From Paracyclopina nana (Eukaryota > Arthropoda > Copepoda > Cyclopoida > Cyclopettidae): a stretch of 64,000 nt of DNA. Location: contig JAGUCH010000009.1 of NCBI GenBank assembly GCA_019096065.1, forward strand, positions 1,932,001 through 1,996,000, read 5' to 3'. The position numbers and the translations under genes were made by a program. Positions 13,381 to 24,525 of this stretch are shown in pieces. Under the pieces are notes generated by a model. The model saw only the letters and a program-made list of their open reading frames with translations. It did no database searches and had not been told where the DNA came from. Position 1 is the first letter of the stretch; each line of letters opens with the position of its first letter.

Positions 13381-14934
13381 ATGAGCACAAATTCCCCCGA
13401 GAAGATCATGGAGTCCGAGGAGGCGAGAGAGGCCCTTTTGCACCCCGCAACCTCGAGGCCGGTGCCGATGACAGCTAATGTCATCATCAACCCTCTCGAG
13501 TCCGGAGGCCAAAGCCAGCACCATCGAATGGAGCCAGAGGCCACTGAAACTATTCCCAATGGAGATCGAGGGTCGCCGGGCACCGAGAGTCCTGGAACGA
13601 GCCAAATGTCACCGCCGCCATCATACCATGACATCCCTGGAACGGTTCCTGCTCATCAGGGTGTATCCCGTGGGCCTCCGCCCTCCTACGAAGATGCTGT
13701 TGATCCCAATGGTAAATTTGAGTTGACTCCAGGAATTTAACGCCGGCGTTTGTTTATCTTCATTATTATGCTTCGGCGATTTGGCGATTTTTTTATTCCC
13801 CTCTAACACCGAGCAACATATTTTAATATTATATTTATTTTTAGTACTATGGAGTGATATGGCGTTCTTCTTTGTAATTTAAAAAAATTAATATCGGTTC
13901 ATGTGTTTGCGAAACTAGTAAAAAGTCCACCTAGGCCTAGATAACCGCAACGAGTTGAAGTACGTTCCCTACTGTCAATAAATAAGTTATTAGTCTGGTC
14001 GCATGAATTAATAAATTTTTGATTGTTGAGGTAGCTACAGAGGTGCAATGATTTACGTGCAAGTGGAAAAAATATTATTTTTATGCTGAACTACTGCATC
14101 TGGTTGCGGCATTAACAAATCAAGCATGATAAATTAGAAAGCTCTCGTACATCACATGGTCTGATGCTATAGTGCGTATTCAAGGAAAGGCCCTTTAAAG
14201 GCACATGTAGCGTAGATCCGGAATAGTCTAACAGCATAAATGCCTTTTTTCTGTTTTCAGCTGAGCCACCATCTTATGACTCTCTTTTTGGTCGAATTCG
14301 CGACACGCACAAAGCGTCACGAAATTTCATTGATTTCTTGGCCAAATTGCTTCTGTTGCTCTTGGGAACAATCGGTTGCACAATTGCTTGCAGCGTCACG
14401 GTGGTCATCCCAATTTGCATGATCGTTATCGGATCTATTCACTTCAACGACTGTCCAGCTGAGCCGTACATCCCTCTATTTCTCATTGTTGGAGGTAAAC
14501 CAAAATTAATCACCAAAAGCCGAGTAATGCTCGAAGACGATTATTTTTAGGTGCATTCTCTGTGTTCAAGTACCTGATAAGTGTTGTTACCCGAATACGT
14601 CAAGGAGAGAATGCTCAAGATCCTCCCCAACCTCACCCTGCTCAATCTCTCATCACATGTTTTCTATGTGGTTGGTTCATTACAGGTGAGAAGGCATGCC
14701 ATGGCCCGTTTATTTTACCTTCATAATGATACATTTCAAGGGTGCGTCTGGGTGTATCGCGTGTACAAGCCGAGCTTTGACGAGGATCACCGCGACTCTG
14801 CAGACTATTGCAATGAAACTGTGTACAACTTTGCTTTTTGGATCATCACCATTGCCTACATTTTCTTGGGCCTCTTCACCTCATGCATCTGCTGCTTCAG
14901 CATTGTTTCAGTGGTCTTCAAAAGAGAGTATTAG
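13381..14934 (+). CDS. TMEM272-like membrane protein with N-terminal PPxY motifs
   Basis: Four exons (13381-13711, 14261-14494, 14551-14685, 14741-14934) give 894 nt, 297 aa. The start is a true ATG after an A-rich leader. The N-terminal third is disordered and carries PPPSYHD, PPPSYED and, after the first splice, PPSYDS: three PPxY-type motifs that in other proteins bind WW domains such as those of Nedd4-family ligases. The conserved core follows: FGRIRDTHKASRNFIDFL, a membrane segment with LLGTIGCTIACS, PICMIVIG, and DCPAEPYIPLFLIVGG. A third segment and a C-terminal membrane helix ending in VVFKREY close the protein. The core matches what I remember of invertebrate TMEM272-like proteins, whose function is unknown. 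Confidence 0.8.
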
Positions 14935-15680
14935 GTAGCGGAATATCTCACTCACCAGAAAGAAAAGAAAAGTTATCTATGGTTCATTATTGGTTCAAAA
15001 TGAAGAAATGCTTTTACAACTTTTGCCACCGCATGTCATCATCTTAGTCGTTTTTTCAGATGCTTATTTAATTGATTAAGGGATATGATATTAGTGCATT
15101 ATTATCGGTCCTAAATTACCTACTTATATTACGCAGAAATAAAACAGAATCTATTCAAAACTATCATTGATTGCGGCCCTTGGGGATTTTGTTAAGGAGG
15201 TTATAGCACCAATTGGAGGCAAGAAGTTGAGCCAATCAACTGACTTTTTCAGAAAAATAATAATGAGCAATTCTAAGCAAACCAGTGTTAAGTAACATTT
15301 TAATTAGGCTAGTTAAGTTTGTTATGGAATATATCTAAAGCACTTCATTGTCTAAAGGTCATTTAGGATTTACTGCAGCATGCAGTAACGATCTTGGCAA
15401 AAGTCCAGGGCTACTTTGTGCGAGATGTGGATAAGTAAAACTGCAGCAAAAGTTTTCAAAAAATAGTTCTTGCAGAACATGAATTAAAATAGGAATCACG
15501 CTTTAAAAAGAGTGACTTGGGTACTCGCATTGAATGAAAATAGGAGCTGGTGCCTAGTTTTCCTTGCAGAAGTTACCTGGCTACGCAGTACAGGCCAAGC
15601 CCAGAACAGCTGAACCTACGCCCAGGCCTTTTCATAAAATGGGGAGATAAGGCTAAAGTCAGTATTCAACAAGCTTTAAT
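14935..15680. other. Intergenic, 3' UTR of TMEM272-like gene and P450 promoter
   Basis: An AATAAA at 15138-15143 is the likely poly(A) signal of the upstream gene. The remainder (about 530 bp) must hold the P450 promoter. No other gene is seen. Confidence 0.6.
15138..15143 (+). promoter_or_regulatory. Polyadenylation signal AATAAA
   Basis: The canonical hexamer lies 204 nt after the TMEM272-like stop codon, on the same strand and before the next gene. Confidence 0.6.
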
Positions 15681-17205
15681 ATGGAGTGGTTCGCTTGTCT
15701 CTTGTGCATTGTAGCACTTTTAATCCTCCTCTTCATTTGGCACTCGACTAAAAGCTATGGAAGACTCGAATCCCTTGGGATTCCAGTGATCAAACCTTTC
15801 TTGTGCTTTGGCAGCCCTCCCCTTGACTGGCACAATGTCAGGTGGTATGACTGGTATAGAATGCAGCATGAGAAACTGGGCCACACTTTTGGCCATTACA
15901 TTGGCACTTTTCCTGTGATCAGTACCATCAATCCGGATTTCATCAAAGCAGTTTATGTCAAGAATTTTGAAGAGTTTGGAGATATGGTGGACAACGCAAA
16001 TTTGAAGGACATCATGAAAACGATTGATCTTGCTCAAGGTGAAGACTGGAAGAATTTGAGGAAAATCCTTAGCCCAACTTTTACTAGTGGCAAATTGAAG
16101 AAAATGATTGATCCGATGTCAGAAGTGTCAGCAAAAGCCATTGAAAACTTGAAGAAATTGGTGAAAACTGGCAAACCTATAGAAGTCAAGCACTTTTTTC
16201 AAGCTTACGCCCTGGACACCATATGCAGGTGTGCTTTCAGCATTGACACCAATGCTCTGGAGGATGACGACCACAAACTGATCAAGGCTGGAAGAGAGAT
16301 TTTCCAAGGCTTTGCAATGACGAACTGGATGGAAACCATAGGAAATTTGATCTTCTACTTCTTTCCTGGCTTGGAAACGGTGAGAAATCGATCTAAAGGC
16401 AAAAGCTTCAAAATTAAAAAGTTTGTATTTTTAGACATTTCCAACTATTATGTATCCAGAGTCATTCTACAAATTGCATGATTTAACCAATGACCTTATC
16501 AAAGAGAGGAAGGCCTCCAATGAGAAGTTTGATGACTTTATCGACAAGATCATCGAAGTTTGCAATGATGCCAATGCTCCAGTGTCTCCAGACATGATCA
16601 AAGCTCAGGGGAGCATTTTCTTTGCTGCAGGCTTCGAAACTACGTCAAATTGCCTAAGTACTCTATGCTACACTCTAGCAAAAAATCCAGACATTCAAGA
16701 TAAGCTTTATGAGGAGATTTTAAGCGTTTTGGCCAGCAATGAAGAGATTGATACTGAATCAATCAATAATTTGCCTTACCTGGATGCTGCCATCCACGAG
16801 AATCTACGAATTCATCCTCCAATTCCAATTCAAGAGAGAATTTGCAAAAAGGATGTCGAGGTCGAAGGCCTAAAAGTGAAGAAAGGCACTTACATCCGGA
16901 TGCCTATTTATGCAGCCCACATGAATCCTGATTTCTTTCCGGACCCTGAGGCATTCAATCCGGATCGATTCTTGAAAGAAAATGCCTCGTCAATGAAACC
17001 CTACACGTTTAGAGGATTCTCCGGAGGCCCTAGGATTTGCCTTGGCCAAAGATTCGCCATGGTAGAAATGAAGATTTGCATGGCCCGACTCTTGAAATCC
17101 TTCAAAATCAAGGCTTGCCCAATGACTCAGTTGGAGTACAAAGCTGGAGATCCCTTTATTATGGGATTCGACTCTATATATTTAACGTTTGAAGAGCGAT
17201 CATAA
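15681..17205 (+). CDS. Cytochrome P450, CYP3 clan
   Basis: Two exons (15681-16379 and 16435-17205; 55-bp intron) give 1470 nt, 489 aa, a normal microsomal P450 length. The N-terminus is a signal anchor (MEWFACLLCIVALLILLFIW). Diagnostic motifs in order: I-helix FAAGFETTSN, K-helix ExxR as HENLRIHPP, the FNPDRF segment, and the haem-binding loop FSGGPRICLGQRFA with the cysteine thiolate. The pattern fits the CYP3 clan (CYP3/CYP6-like); the subfamily cannot be set by eye. Expected role: ER-bound monooxygenase in xenobiotic or lipid oxidation. The last codons lie in the first copy of a 135-bp tandem duplication. A second copy of the protein's last residues and stop follows downstream but is not joined to any frame. 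Confidence 0.93.
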
Positions 17206-17455
17206 AATATGTAAAGTGTACAATCTATAGTTTTATATAGATTAGAGTCAAATTGATCGTTAAAACCGATCAACGCGTCCTTTATTCATAGGGTACCATA
17301 CCAATCAATGATGTAGGTAGCGTTTGAAGAGCGATCATAAAATATGTAAAGTGTACAATCTATAGTTTTATATAGATTAGAGTCAAATTGATCGTTAAAA
17401 CCGATCAACGCGTCCTTAATTCATAGGGTCCCATACCAATCAATGATGTAGGTAG
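17186..17455. repeat. 135-bp tandem duplication spanning two convergent gene ends
   Basis: Copies lie at 17186-17320 and 17321-17455 and differ at only about two positions (near 17283/17418 and 17295/17430). Each copy holds the last codons and stop of the P450 on the plus strand and the last 11 codons plus stop of the DEG/ENaC gene on the minus strand, with the 80 bp between them. The event lengthened the stop-to-stop spacing from 80 to 215 bp without breaking either reading frame. The low divergence argues for a recent event. Confidence 0.95.
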
Positions 17456-18772
17456 CCAAGTTCACCACATGGAAAAAAGACATACCTAAGAGAAGTCCAG
17501 CATAACCACCCAGTTCTGCCACAAGCTTGAGTCCTGACATGAAGTAGGTCTCGACCCTGAAGACCCCAATCAGAGTGAAAATTCTTCAAATTATGTTAAA
17601 GCACCTACCTGCATTGAACCCTGACTGGAAAATACAAGTAGGGAACCATTTGAGACTTTGCCAAGCTTTTAATGTTCCTGGAGCCAGAAGTGATTTCAAG
17701 GGAGTGGCAAGAGCGTTTGCAATATTTGTCGAATGAGTAGATGGCTTCTTTCAGAATTTGGTCAGCTTCACTGATTTCCTTTCCACTGGTGCAATACGGC
17801 AGCCCATTAATGTCAATCCATGGAGGAAGGCAACTAGGTCCATCGCTGAAGAGCTTTTGCTCGAGGTGATTTTCAAAGCAAGCATCCTGCCCAATATCAG
17901 AGCAATTATTGCTCCCATTCGGAACCTCAAAGACCTCCTCATAATTGACCTGATTGAAATTTCCTGCTTATAATCTACTTGGTACACGCTTAAAATTGCT
18001 GCTTACTTGAATTTCTGTTTGTTCTGCATGGTTCGTGACGATGCCAGGCTTAAATAAAGTGGTGTGCCAAAAATTATTCTCATCATGGATGAAATTGATT
18101 AGGCTGAATTTCTCATCATTCGCTCTGAAAATTAAGAATATGAAGCAAAAAGAAATCGGGCATTTTTGGATTTCTCACGTCTCAACTTTAGTGTAGTACA
18201 TGCCCAGCTTTTTTATTTTATCTGAAATTTTAAATGTTGCACATTGGCCAAATATGGGGTGACTTCTTCTCTTGAAATAAAGCTCAGCTTCTTCATAATT
18301 TGTCTTGGAAAAATTCCAATTATGCCGATTTGTGTCGTAGTCGATTTCAAAGTACCTAACGTAAAAGTACTTTAAAATTCGAGGCACTTGAGAAAATGTG
18401 GCATTTTCAAACGCCTCCTTTGAACTGAAGTGATTTTTCCAGCTTTCGTTAGCATAAAGCATATTATAGCTTTCAAGGAAAGCTGGCATGTTCTAAAATG
18501 ATTAGCATGATATAGGGTCTATATATCTATTTGTGGCTGAATTCAGTTACTTTTATCTTGGACTTCAAGCAATAGGTGATTTCTGGAATTTGAGTTTCAG
18601 TTTGTGGTACAAATGAGTCGACCATAAATGTTCCTCCATTACAGAATGCCATAATGAGCAAGTAGAATTGGTATACCAAAAGGGCTACTAAAGGTGCATT
18701 TGCAGCTCTTATGGCAACATTCATCAACCAAGCCATGATGAAGAATGATGAAGAGTTCAACTTTCCAAGCAT
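17421..18772 (-). CDS. DEG/ENaC-family sodium channel subunit, unusually short
   Basis: Five exons joined by phase, about 380 aa. Exon 1 (from 18772) holds TM1 (PLVALLVYQFYLLIMAF) and IPEITYCL, the counterpart of the family's post-TM1 FPAVTICN. Later exons give GQCATF, a cysteine-rich segment (PSCLPPW, YCKRSCHS) and YLYFPVRVQC. The last exon gives LVAELGGYAGLLLGMSF, the family's selectivity-filter/TM2 signature (G-x-S equivalent GMS), ending DWYGTL. Family role: trimeric amiloride-sensitive or ligand-gated Na+ channels, including arthropod pickpocket proteins. It is shorter than the usual 450-650 aa because both termini and the finger/knuckle region are reduced. The start is uncertain: an acceptor-like tag just before the ATG could mean a further 5' exon. 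Confidence 0.85.
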
Positions 18773-19195
18773 TTTTTCTAAAGTTCAGTCTAACATTTAG
18801 ATGACATTCAGCTAATTCTATTTACTTTTTCCATATTGGTTGTCTTAATTTGCTTCAATGTCCCTGGTAACTAAAAAATATTTTAACTCATTTATATGAG
18901 TGGATCCAAAATAATTACGGCTCGCTTCTTTCTACTTTTTACAAAAAAATGTCAGCCTCAATGTAATGAAGTAAGTACTATTTTCATGCATTTGAGCCAA
19001 AAAAGGGCACAATGAGAACCTTTCTGTGACATTAGCCTTTAAGGTTACGAATGCACGCAATTTCCTTAGAATCATGGCTTGCTTGGGTTTTTTCCGATCT
19101 GCTTTGTTTTGAATATAGTTTGGGTTGGTCTAATGTCAAAAAGACTTATAAATGCTCTTACAACTCTCTTAATAATTGGCCAACCTGCAAAAACC
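18773..19195. other. Divergent spacer between DEG/ENaC and PCMT genes
   Basis: These 423 bp separate two head-to-head start codons and so contain both promoters. The PCMT frame stays open upstream to 19133 (an in-frame [12 protein letters not shown]...), so a short N-terminal extension is possible. No motif was recognised. Confidence 0.5.
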
Positions 19196-19982
19196 ATGGC
19201 TTGGAGATCATCAGGATCAACCAACACTGAGCTCATGAGTCAGCTGAGGGCCAATGGAGTCATCAAGAGTGACAAAGTTGAGCAAGTGATGAAAAGTGTG
19301 GATAGGAGTGAATTTAGCAAAAGCAATCCTTACATGGATGCTCCTCAAGGCATTGGATTTGGAGTGACAATCAGTGCACCTCACATGGTAATTGACTAAT
19401 GAATTAACCCATTATAATCCTGAGATTGGTTTTTTTAGCATGCTTATGCTCTGGAGCTGTTGAAAGGACACCTGAAAGAGGGCAACAAGGCTTTGGATGT
19501 TGGTTCTGGATCTGGTTACTTGACTGTTTGCTTTGCCAAAATGGTTGGCCCTTCAGGAAAAGTGGTTGGCATTGATCACATTCAAGAGCTTATTGATTGG
19601 TCTGAAGGGAATATCAATAAAAGTCATCCTGACCTTTTGACCTCAGGAAGAATCAAGCTGGTTGTCGGAGATGGCCGACTTGGCCATGCTGAGAGTGGGC
19701 CTTACAATGCCATTCATGTGGGAGCTGCAGCTCCAACTCTTCCCCAATCAGTACATTATAATTTTTGGATATTCATCCATTCGCAATAATTTTGAATATT
19801 TGCAGCTAGTGGATCAATTGGCTCCTGGTGGAAGATTGATAATTCCAGTTGGACCTGGAGGAGGTGACCAAAATCTGGAGCAAATTGATAAAGGCCAGGA
19901 TGGCAGTGTGAAGAGATCCGTTCTGATGGGTGTCAGATATGTTCCTTTGACTGACAAAGAATTTCAGTGCTGGACGGGTTGA
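19196..19982 (+). CDS. Pcmt: Protein-L-isoaspartate(D-aspartate) O-methyltransferase
   Basis: Three exons (19196-19387, 19439-19750, 19806-19982) give 681 nt, 226 aa, the usual PCMT1 length. MAWRSSG at the N-terminus, [24 protein letters not shown], the SAM-binding [50 protein letters not shown] and [12 protein letters not shown] all match the family in order. It transfers a methyl group from SAM to isoaspartyl residues, allowing repair of aged cytosolic proteins. I chose the ATG at 19196 because MAW is the family start and it has a good Kozak context (aaaaaccATGG). An in-frame ATG at 19133 would add 21 residues. The gene is convergent with the GM2-activator-like gene, 35 bp between stop codons. 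Confidence 0.96.
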
Positions 19983-20001
19983 TTTTACTCATTGCGCCCA
20001 A

Positions 20002-20007
20002 AATAAA
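20002..20007 (+). promoter_or_regulatory. Polyadenylation signal AATAAA for the PCMT gene
   Basis: The hexamer is only 20 nt after the PCMT stop codon. Cleavage 10-30 nt further on would place the transcript end at or inside the convergent GM2-activator-like coding sequence. Confidence 0.6.
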
Positions 20008-20017
20008 GTGTACATTA

Positions 20018-21461
20018 TTATTTCAAGGTAACTTTAGCTTCGACACATCCCAAGTGCTTGTTGGCTGAATCATAGGCATCAACTTTGACCTGATATTTGC
20101 CATCGGCTAGCCAAGATGGAATCGGAATGGTAGGAATGTCCAGGCTCAAATTGGCCACTGAATAATCACCCTGAAAAAAATTCTCATGCGTCATTTTTGC
20201 CATGCCAAAAAAATTAACTTCGAACAAGACTTATATAACGCTTTCAGCCTTCTGCCGCCGAACAAAATGATAAGAAAATTAAGGTTGATAAACTTTTTTC
20301 AAGTTGAGGTATTTTAAGGTCACGTTATTTCATTGTACTACTTTGTCTTGCATTGCAGTCGTGACTTAATTGCGTTACTTTATGTTATTTTGAAACCTTT
20401 ATTTAGCTTTTTATTCTACCAAAAGATGTCGCATTTTTCTGCAAAATTTCGCAAGGCAACTATACAATTGCCATAACAAGTACACTGCTTAGCTTGTCCG
20501 GAGATGAATTCACCTCAACAGCAGCAATCAGCCGATTTGGTCGATTTATTGAATGGATTGAAAAATGACAGAAAAAAAGTTAGAAATGCTATATAAAGCT
20601 AGGGTAGCATACGAATGCTATGTCAGCCAATTCTAAGTTTTTATAAATAATTGAAATGACATTACCTTAATCAAAACTAGATAATGGGAAAAAATCGCGT
20701 TATGCGCGTTATCGTCGGAGTCAATTGTCATTGGGCCGTAAGCTAAAAATTTCCCTCGTGGAAACTGCTTAATGGAAAGTTTGATTAACCTTATTCTATC
20801 AATTCACGCTAATTTGAGCTGTTTTCATGGCTAAGAAGTTGTCCAAATAAGAAACTGAAAAATGAGTTAAAATGAGAATTTGGCAATCTGGCAGAACTTC
20901 TCATTCGCGTGAAAACGGCTTTTCAACCACCGTGCAGCTGGTTTTAATTAAATTGCATTGATTTTCCTCTTTAAGTTATTTATCGGACAATCTTCAGTCT
21001 CTTTTCGAATAAAAAAGTATTAGCCTATTATTTATATAATTTCGGAGCATGAAGGACTGTAAGGTACCTGGTGAACAGGACATTTGCAAGGGATATTGAG
21101 TTCCTTGAATTTTTCAGGGCAACTTTGCTTGAAAGGGCTGAGTCCACAAAGATCCTCGTAGTAACATGAGCCCACGTGCTTTTGATCATCGCAAGGAATT
21201 TTGATCCAAATCGGTCCTAATTTCCTCTTCATTGTCACCGTGGCCTAAACAAGGGAAAAATGCATCTTTAAAAATCGCATGCCTCTATAATGTATAAAAT
21301 CAATTCACATGAATGGGAGCAGACACATTCTCTTTCAAACTGACTGAGGCTGAAAGCGTCAGTTTTTCCGGAAAGTGCACAACTTCGGGGCTGATTTCGA
21401 GTTGATTAATGTGGAAGGGATCATCTCTTTTGCCACAATTGGACCACAATCCATTCGTTAG
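20018..21461 (-). CDS. GM2 ganglioside activator-like ML-domain protein (5' exon not found)
   Basis: Three exons (21461-21309, 21244-21068, 20170-20018), all phase 0, encode 160 residues that cover the mature domain: LWSNCGKRDDP, LEISPEVVHFPEKLTLSA, PIWIKIPCDD, VGSCYYEDLCG, NIPCKCPVHQ, IPIPSWLADGKYQVKV and LGCVEAKVTLK. Order, spacing and cysteines fit GM2A (MD-2-related lipid-recognition fold), a lysosomal or secreted protein that lifts glycolipids out of membranes. The first exon, expected to hold only a signal peptide, must lie above 21463; I could not fix it. The intron 20171-21067 is nearly 900 bp. The product may be a digestive or lipid-transport ML protein rather than a true GM2A orthologue. 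Confidence 0.85.
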
Positions 21462-23808
21462 CTGTGTGCATAATAAAAGATCATCAGATTGCGAGCATCT
21501 AGGAAAGTTCCCTTGGACGCTTCAAATAACAACTGTAAAGTTCAGTTCATAGTATATCTCGTATCGAATAAGCTCTACGCATTTCTGTGACATTTCACTG
21601 TGCACTCAAGCTTGACTTGAGCAAGGCTGTAAATATCCTCTTTAAAAGCTACCAGGCTTGAATCAATGCCAGCTCTTCCTCTCCGCCTTAATGCCATACA
21701 AAGACCAGAGCTGTCACCACTTTTGAACATGAAATTAAAGGGACTTTTCCTTCTTTTTACTTCGGCTCCGCAAGAAAATCGCAAGAGCGCGGAAAGAAGG
21801 GAAATGTAAAACTGGCAGCGCCATCTCTTGTTGATCTTACCAAAGTTAAATTTTACTTCAGGGGCGCTCGAAAAATTCACTGGCGACGACTTGGACGACG
21901 ATTTGATATTTTTTGCGCAAGTTAAAGACAAGCGCTTGTGGGATCCATGCCTAAGCTGTGATTTATCCCTCACTCCGTTCGGCGGTAACGGCGGCACGCT
22001 TGAAAAAGGCCGTGAGTGTTGTTTTACTTCGTAAAAAATAATATTACTCTTGCTTTTAAAATCATCAGCCGTAATTGCCTTTACCTAAGACTTAATACAT
22101 TTCATGATACTTTTTTAATTTAATAAGAGCTCTCTACAATCTTGAATAGCTTTTGGGGAAATTGGTGTCTGTAGAAAACTCTCTTAAGGCACTTTTTGAG
22201 AAAGTACTTCATTGTGATTTTACTGAAATTAATATACCGAGGATTTGTCGAATAGCTAACAGTTACAAAAAATATGTAAAATTCCAAGAGAAAAACAAGC
22301 ATTTTGAGCATCGTGGACACCAATAAAAATAAAGATTTCAATTTTTCTCAATCAGTTTGCTTGAAATCTGTCCATCATTCTTATTTCATGAAACCTAAAA
22401 ATAACTTTAAAGCTTGAAGAATAAAACATTATTAATGGCAGTAAGCTCAGGCGAAATTAAAAGGTTTTCAAAATGTCCAAACACTCCTACCTTTTTTGTT
22501 TCATTTCGGCAGATAGCTTTTCATTTCGTCATACCTACTTAACTTTTTTGTTATCTTTTTAATGGCGGAACATGAGCTTTCAAATTACTTATATTTTTCT
22601 CCAATTTCTTTTGGAAGGCTAAGTTCCTTCAGTCAATCAGAAATATTTTGTATTGTAGAAGCGCAACTCAAGCAATATACATTTTTGGTAATTCCGTAAA
22701 TGCACAAGCATTTTCAGAATTATAATTTGAAAAAATCAACTATTTGATGGTCAAAAAATAAAAACTCTAAATCTGAATTATCCAAGAAAGAAAAACTGAA
22801 AAAAGTCCCAACTTGAAGGGGAAAAAACATTTTTTTGTTAAATATCCCAATATGGCCCACCAAAGGCCTGACTACTTGAATTTCGAGAGATGGTTTCATT
22901 CCCCCCATTGTTTCTTTCAGGTTGACAAAGTTTTGGATGAACTCGTTAGGTATTTTGACATAAGGAAGCTGGGAGAGATAAGAAATGCCCCCTGCCAGTC
23001 ATATTTTAGAGAAGACGACGACCCCACCTGGGAAAATGGAGGTGTAATCAAGACACCTCGTTGATTTTACCACCCAAAACTGAAATTCAACCAAGCCAAA
23101 TATATGTATTGCAAGACTCTGCTTCACCTCCATGGTTAGAATACGTTTTTGCTGTGCATAAAGCTTTAATTTCCCTCGTCAAAAAGGCTGTATATATCCT
23201 TTCTATGTTTTATTGCCGAGGAATCCGTCATTGTGTTCTTTGTCGGTTCAATTATTATTCCTCGATTGATATTGAGTGCAGCAAAAAAGATTGCAATTTG
23301 AAATTCTACCCGCTAATTGACTCTTGCTTAGAAATCCGTTTCAAAAACAAAAAGATAGCTCAGGGTCACATCGGATTCCTGCACGAGGTAAAACTTGCCT
23401 TTTTTCGAGCATTTCCGCCGCCGCTGCTGCTGCTGATTTCTTGATTAGGAAAAAAGCTCAGCAAGCCGAGGAAAAAATGCCAGTGGATTTCCATCTTATT
23501 TCGTGGGAGATCTTGCGAGCTCACGTTTACTCTTTGTAATTCACGGGAGATGCACTAATTATTTCCTGAATTTGGCCAACTCCAGAATTGTCACGTTTTT
23601 CTGAGACTGTGATATTTGCTAGTACAGCACAACAACTTCTCCCCTTGGAATCCGGTTTGCCTTTGCACCTCATTTTCGTAGCTCACTGCTAGAGCTTTTT
23701 TGATAGTAAAACGAAGGAAGAAAACGTTCTTATCGGTGCAGTTCAGTGAACCTTTTTCGAGTCAAGTTTTTATTAACAATAGCAGTGACTAAAGTAGTGC
23801 TTTTCCAA
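21462..23808. other. Mostly non-coding, with isolated exon-like open frames
   Basis: The stretch should contain the missing signal-peptide exon of the GM2-activator-like gene. Two open segments have splice-site-like flanks on the plus strand: 21862-22011 (acceptor ttacttcag, donor gtgagt, CpG-rich) and 22921-23064 (acceptor tttctttcag, ending in a stop). They do not join in phase with each other, and neither translation is recognisable. The remainder is AT-rich. An AATAAA on the minus strand near 23768-23773 suits the OCIA-domain gene. Confidence 0.45.
21818..21830 (-). promoter_or_regulatory. CTCF-like / YY1-like motif, weak
   Basis: On the minus strand CAAGAGATGGCGC has the AGATGGCGC core but a poor 5' half. 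It could equally be a start-site element (AGATGGCG) of an unresolved transcript. Confidence 0.25.
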
Positions 23809-24525
23809 TTACTCAAAGCCTTCATCACCATACTTATTTGAGGCTGAACTACCACGTTGTCTTCTTGATTCAGGAGGAATTTCTGGATCGGGGCGAAACT
23901 GCTGCATTTCCCCATAGACGGGTCGACGTTGTTGATGTTGAGCAGCAATGCCGCGATCTTCATCGGGCTGGCGAGCAACTGGAGGAATATAGAGCTTTTG
24001 CTGATCTCGCACTCGGTGCTGATCCCTCAGCATGTCGTATGACATGCCGGTGTTGGACCCCTCCAGCTTGGACTTGACTTCCTCCTCTTCTTCAAACATG
24101 GGAACGACCGTTTCATTGCTGTAATTGTTGGAGGATTCCGGGTCTGGCATTCCGTTGGATTTGCGAATGGCCTTGGCGATTTCAGAGTTGGGAGCATCAC
24201 GGAGGAAAATGTCACGACAGACTGACGCATAGGTGATTTTGCCCAAAAAGTAGCCGGCCGTGGCTGCTCCGATGGTTTTCGGCCAGTGGCCGAACCTCTC
24301 ACTGCCACTGAGTTTGCCTGCTCTGACACCGAACATGACAGCTCCTCCCATGAGCAAAGACAGTGGCAAAGATCGTTGCCAAAACGCGTTGTCCCGACAT
24401 TGCTTCAGCACTTTCTGCTCCTCTGGACTTAAACTTGTCCCCGGTCGCTGAGGATGTCTTCGGTTGAAATTTTCTGCCTGGAAATCGCTCGGATTTTGCG
24501 GCTGCTGCTGGTCTCTTGAATTCAT
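23809..24525 (-). CDS. OCIA domain-containing protein (OCIAD1/asrij-like)
   Basis: Single coding exon of 717 nt, 238 aa, starting at the ATG at 24525 (MNSRDQQQP); the frame continues upstream only through a non-ATG codon. The OCIA domain spans about residues 32-125: LSPEEQKVLKQCRDNAFWQR, a hydrophobic segment (LPLSLLMGGAVMFGV), GHWPKTIGAATAGYFLGKI, then YASVCRDIFL. The C-terminal half is disordered, acidic in the middle and glutamine/arginine-rich near the end. OCIAD proteins sit on endosomes and mitochondria and in Drosophila (asrij) affect blood-cell maintenance and endosomal signalling. That role is family knowledge, not visible here. Confidence 0.9.
   Translation of the reverse strand: MNSRDQQQPQNPSDFQAENFNRRHPQRPGTSLSPEEQKVLKQCRDNAFWQRSLPLSLLMGGAVMFGVRAGKLSGSERFGHWPKTIGAATAGYFLGKITYASVCRDIFLRDAPNSEIAKAIRKSNGMPDPESSNNYSNETVVPMFEEEEEVKSKLEGSNTGMSYDMLRDQHRVRDQQKLYIPPVARQPDEDRGIAAQHQQRRPVYGEMQQFRPDPEIPPESRRQRGSSASNKYGDEGFE

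Noticed and set aside
19079-19195. N-terminal extension of PCMT as a signal or mitochondrial peptide
   Set aside because: The frame upstream begins without ATG. One in-frame ATG exists at 19133, but the ATG at 19196 has the family-typical MAW start and the better context.
22120-22341. Hydrophobic minus-strand frame as signal-peptide exon of the GM2-activator-like gene
   Set aside because: It looks like a signal peptide (MLKMLVFLLEFYIFF), but the nearest donor leaves a phase that does not join the phase-0 second exon.
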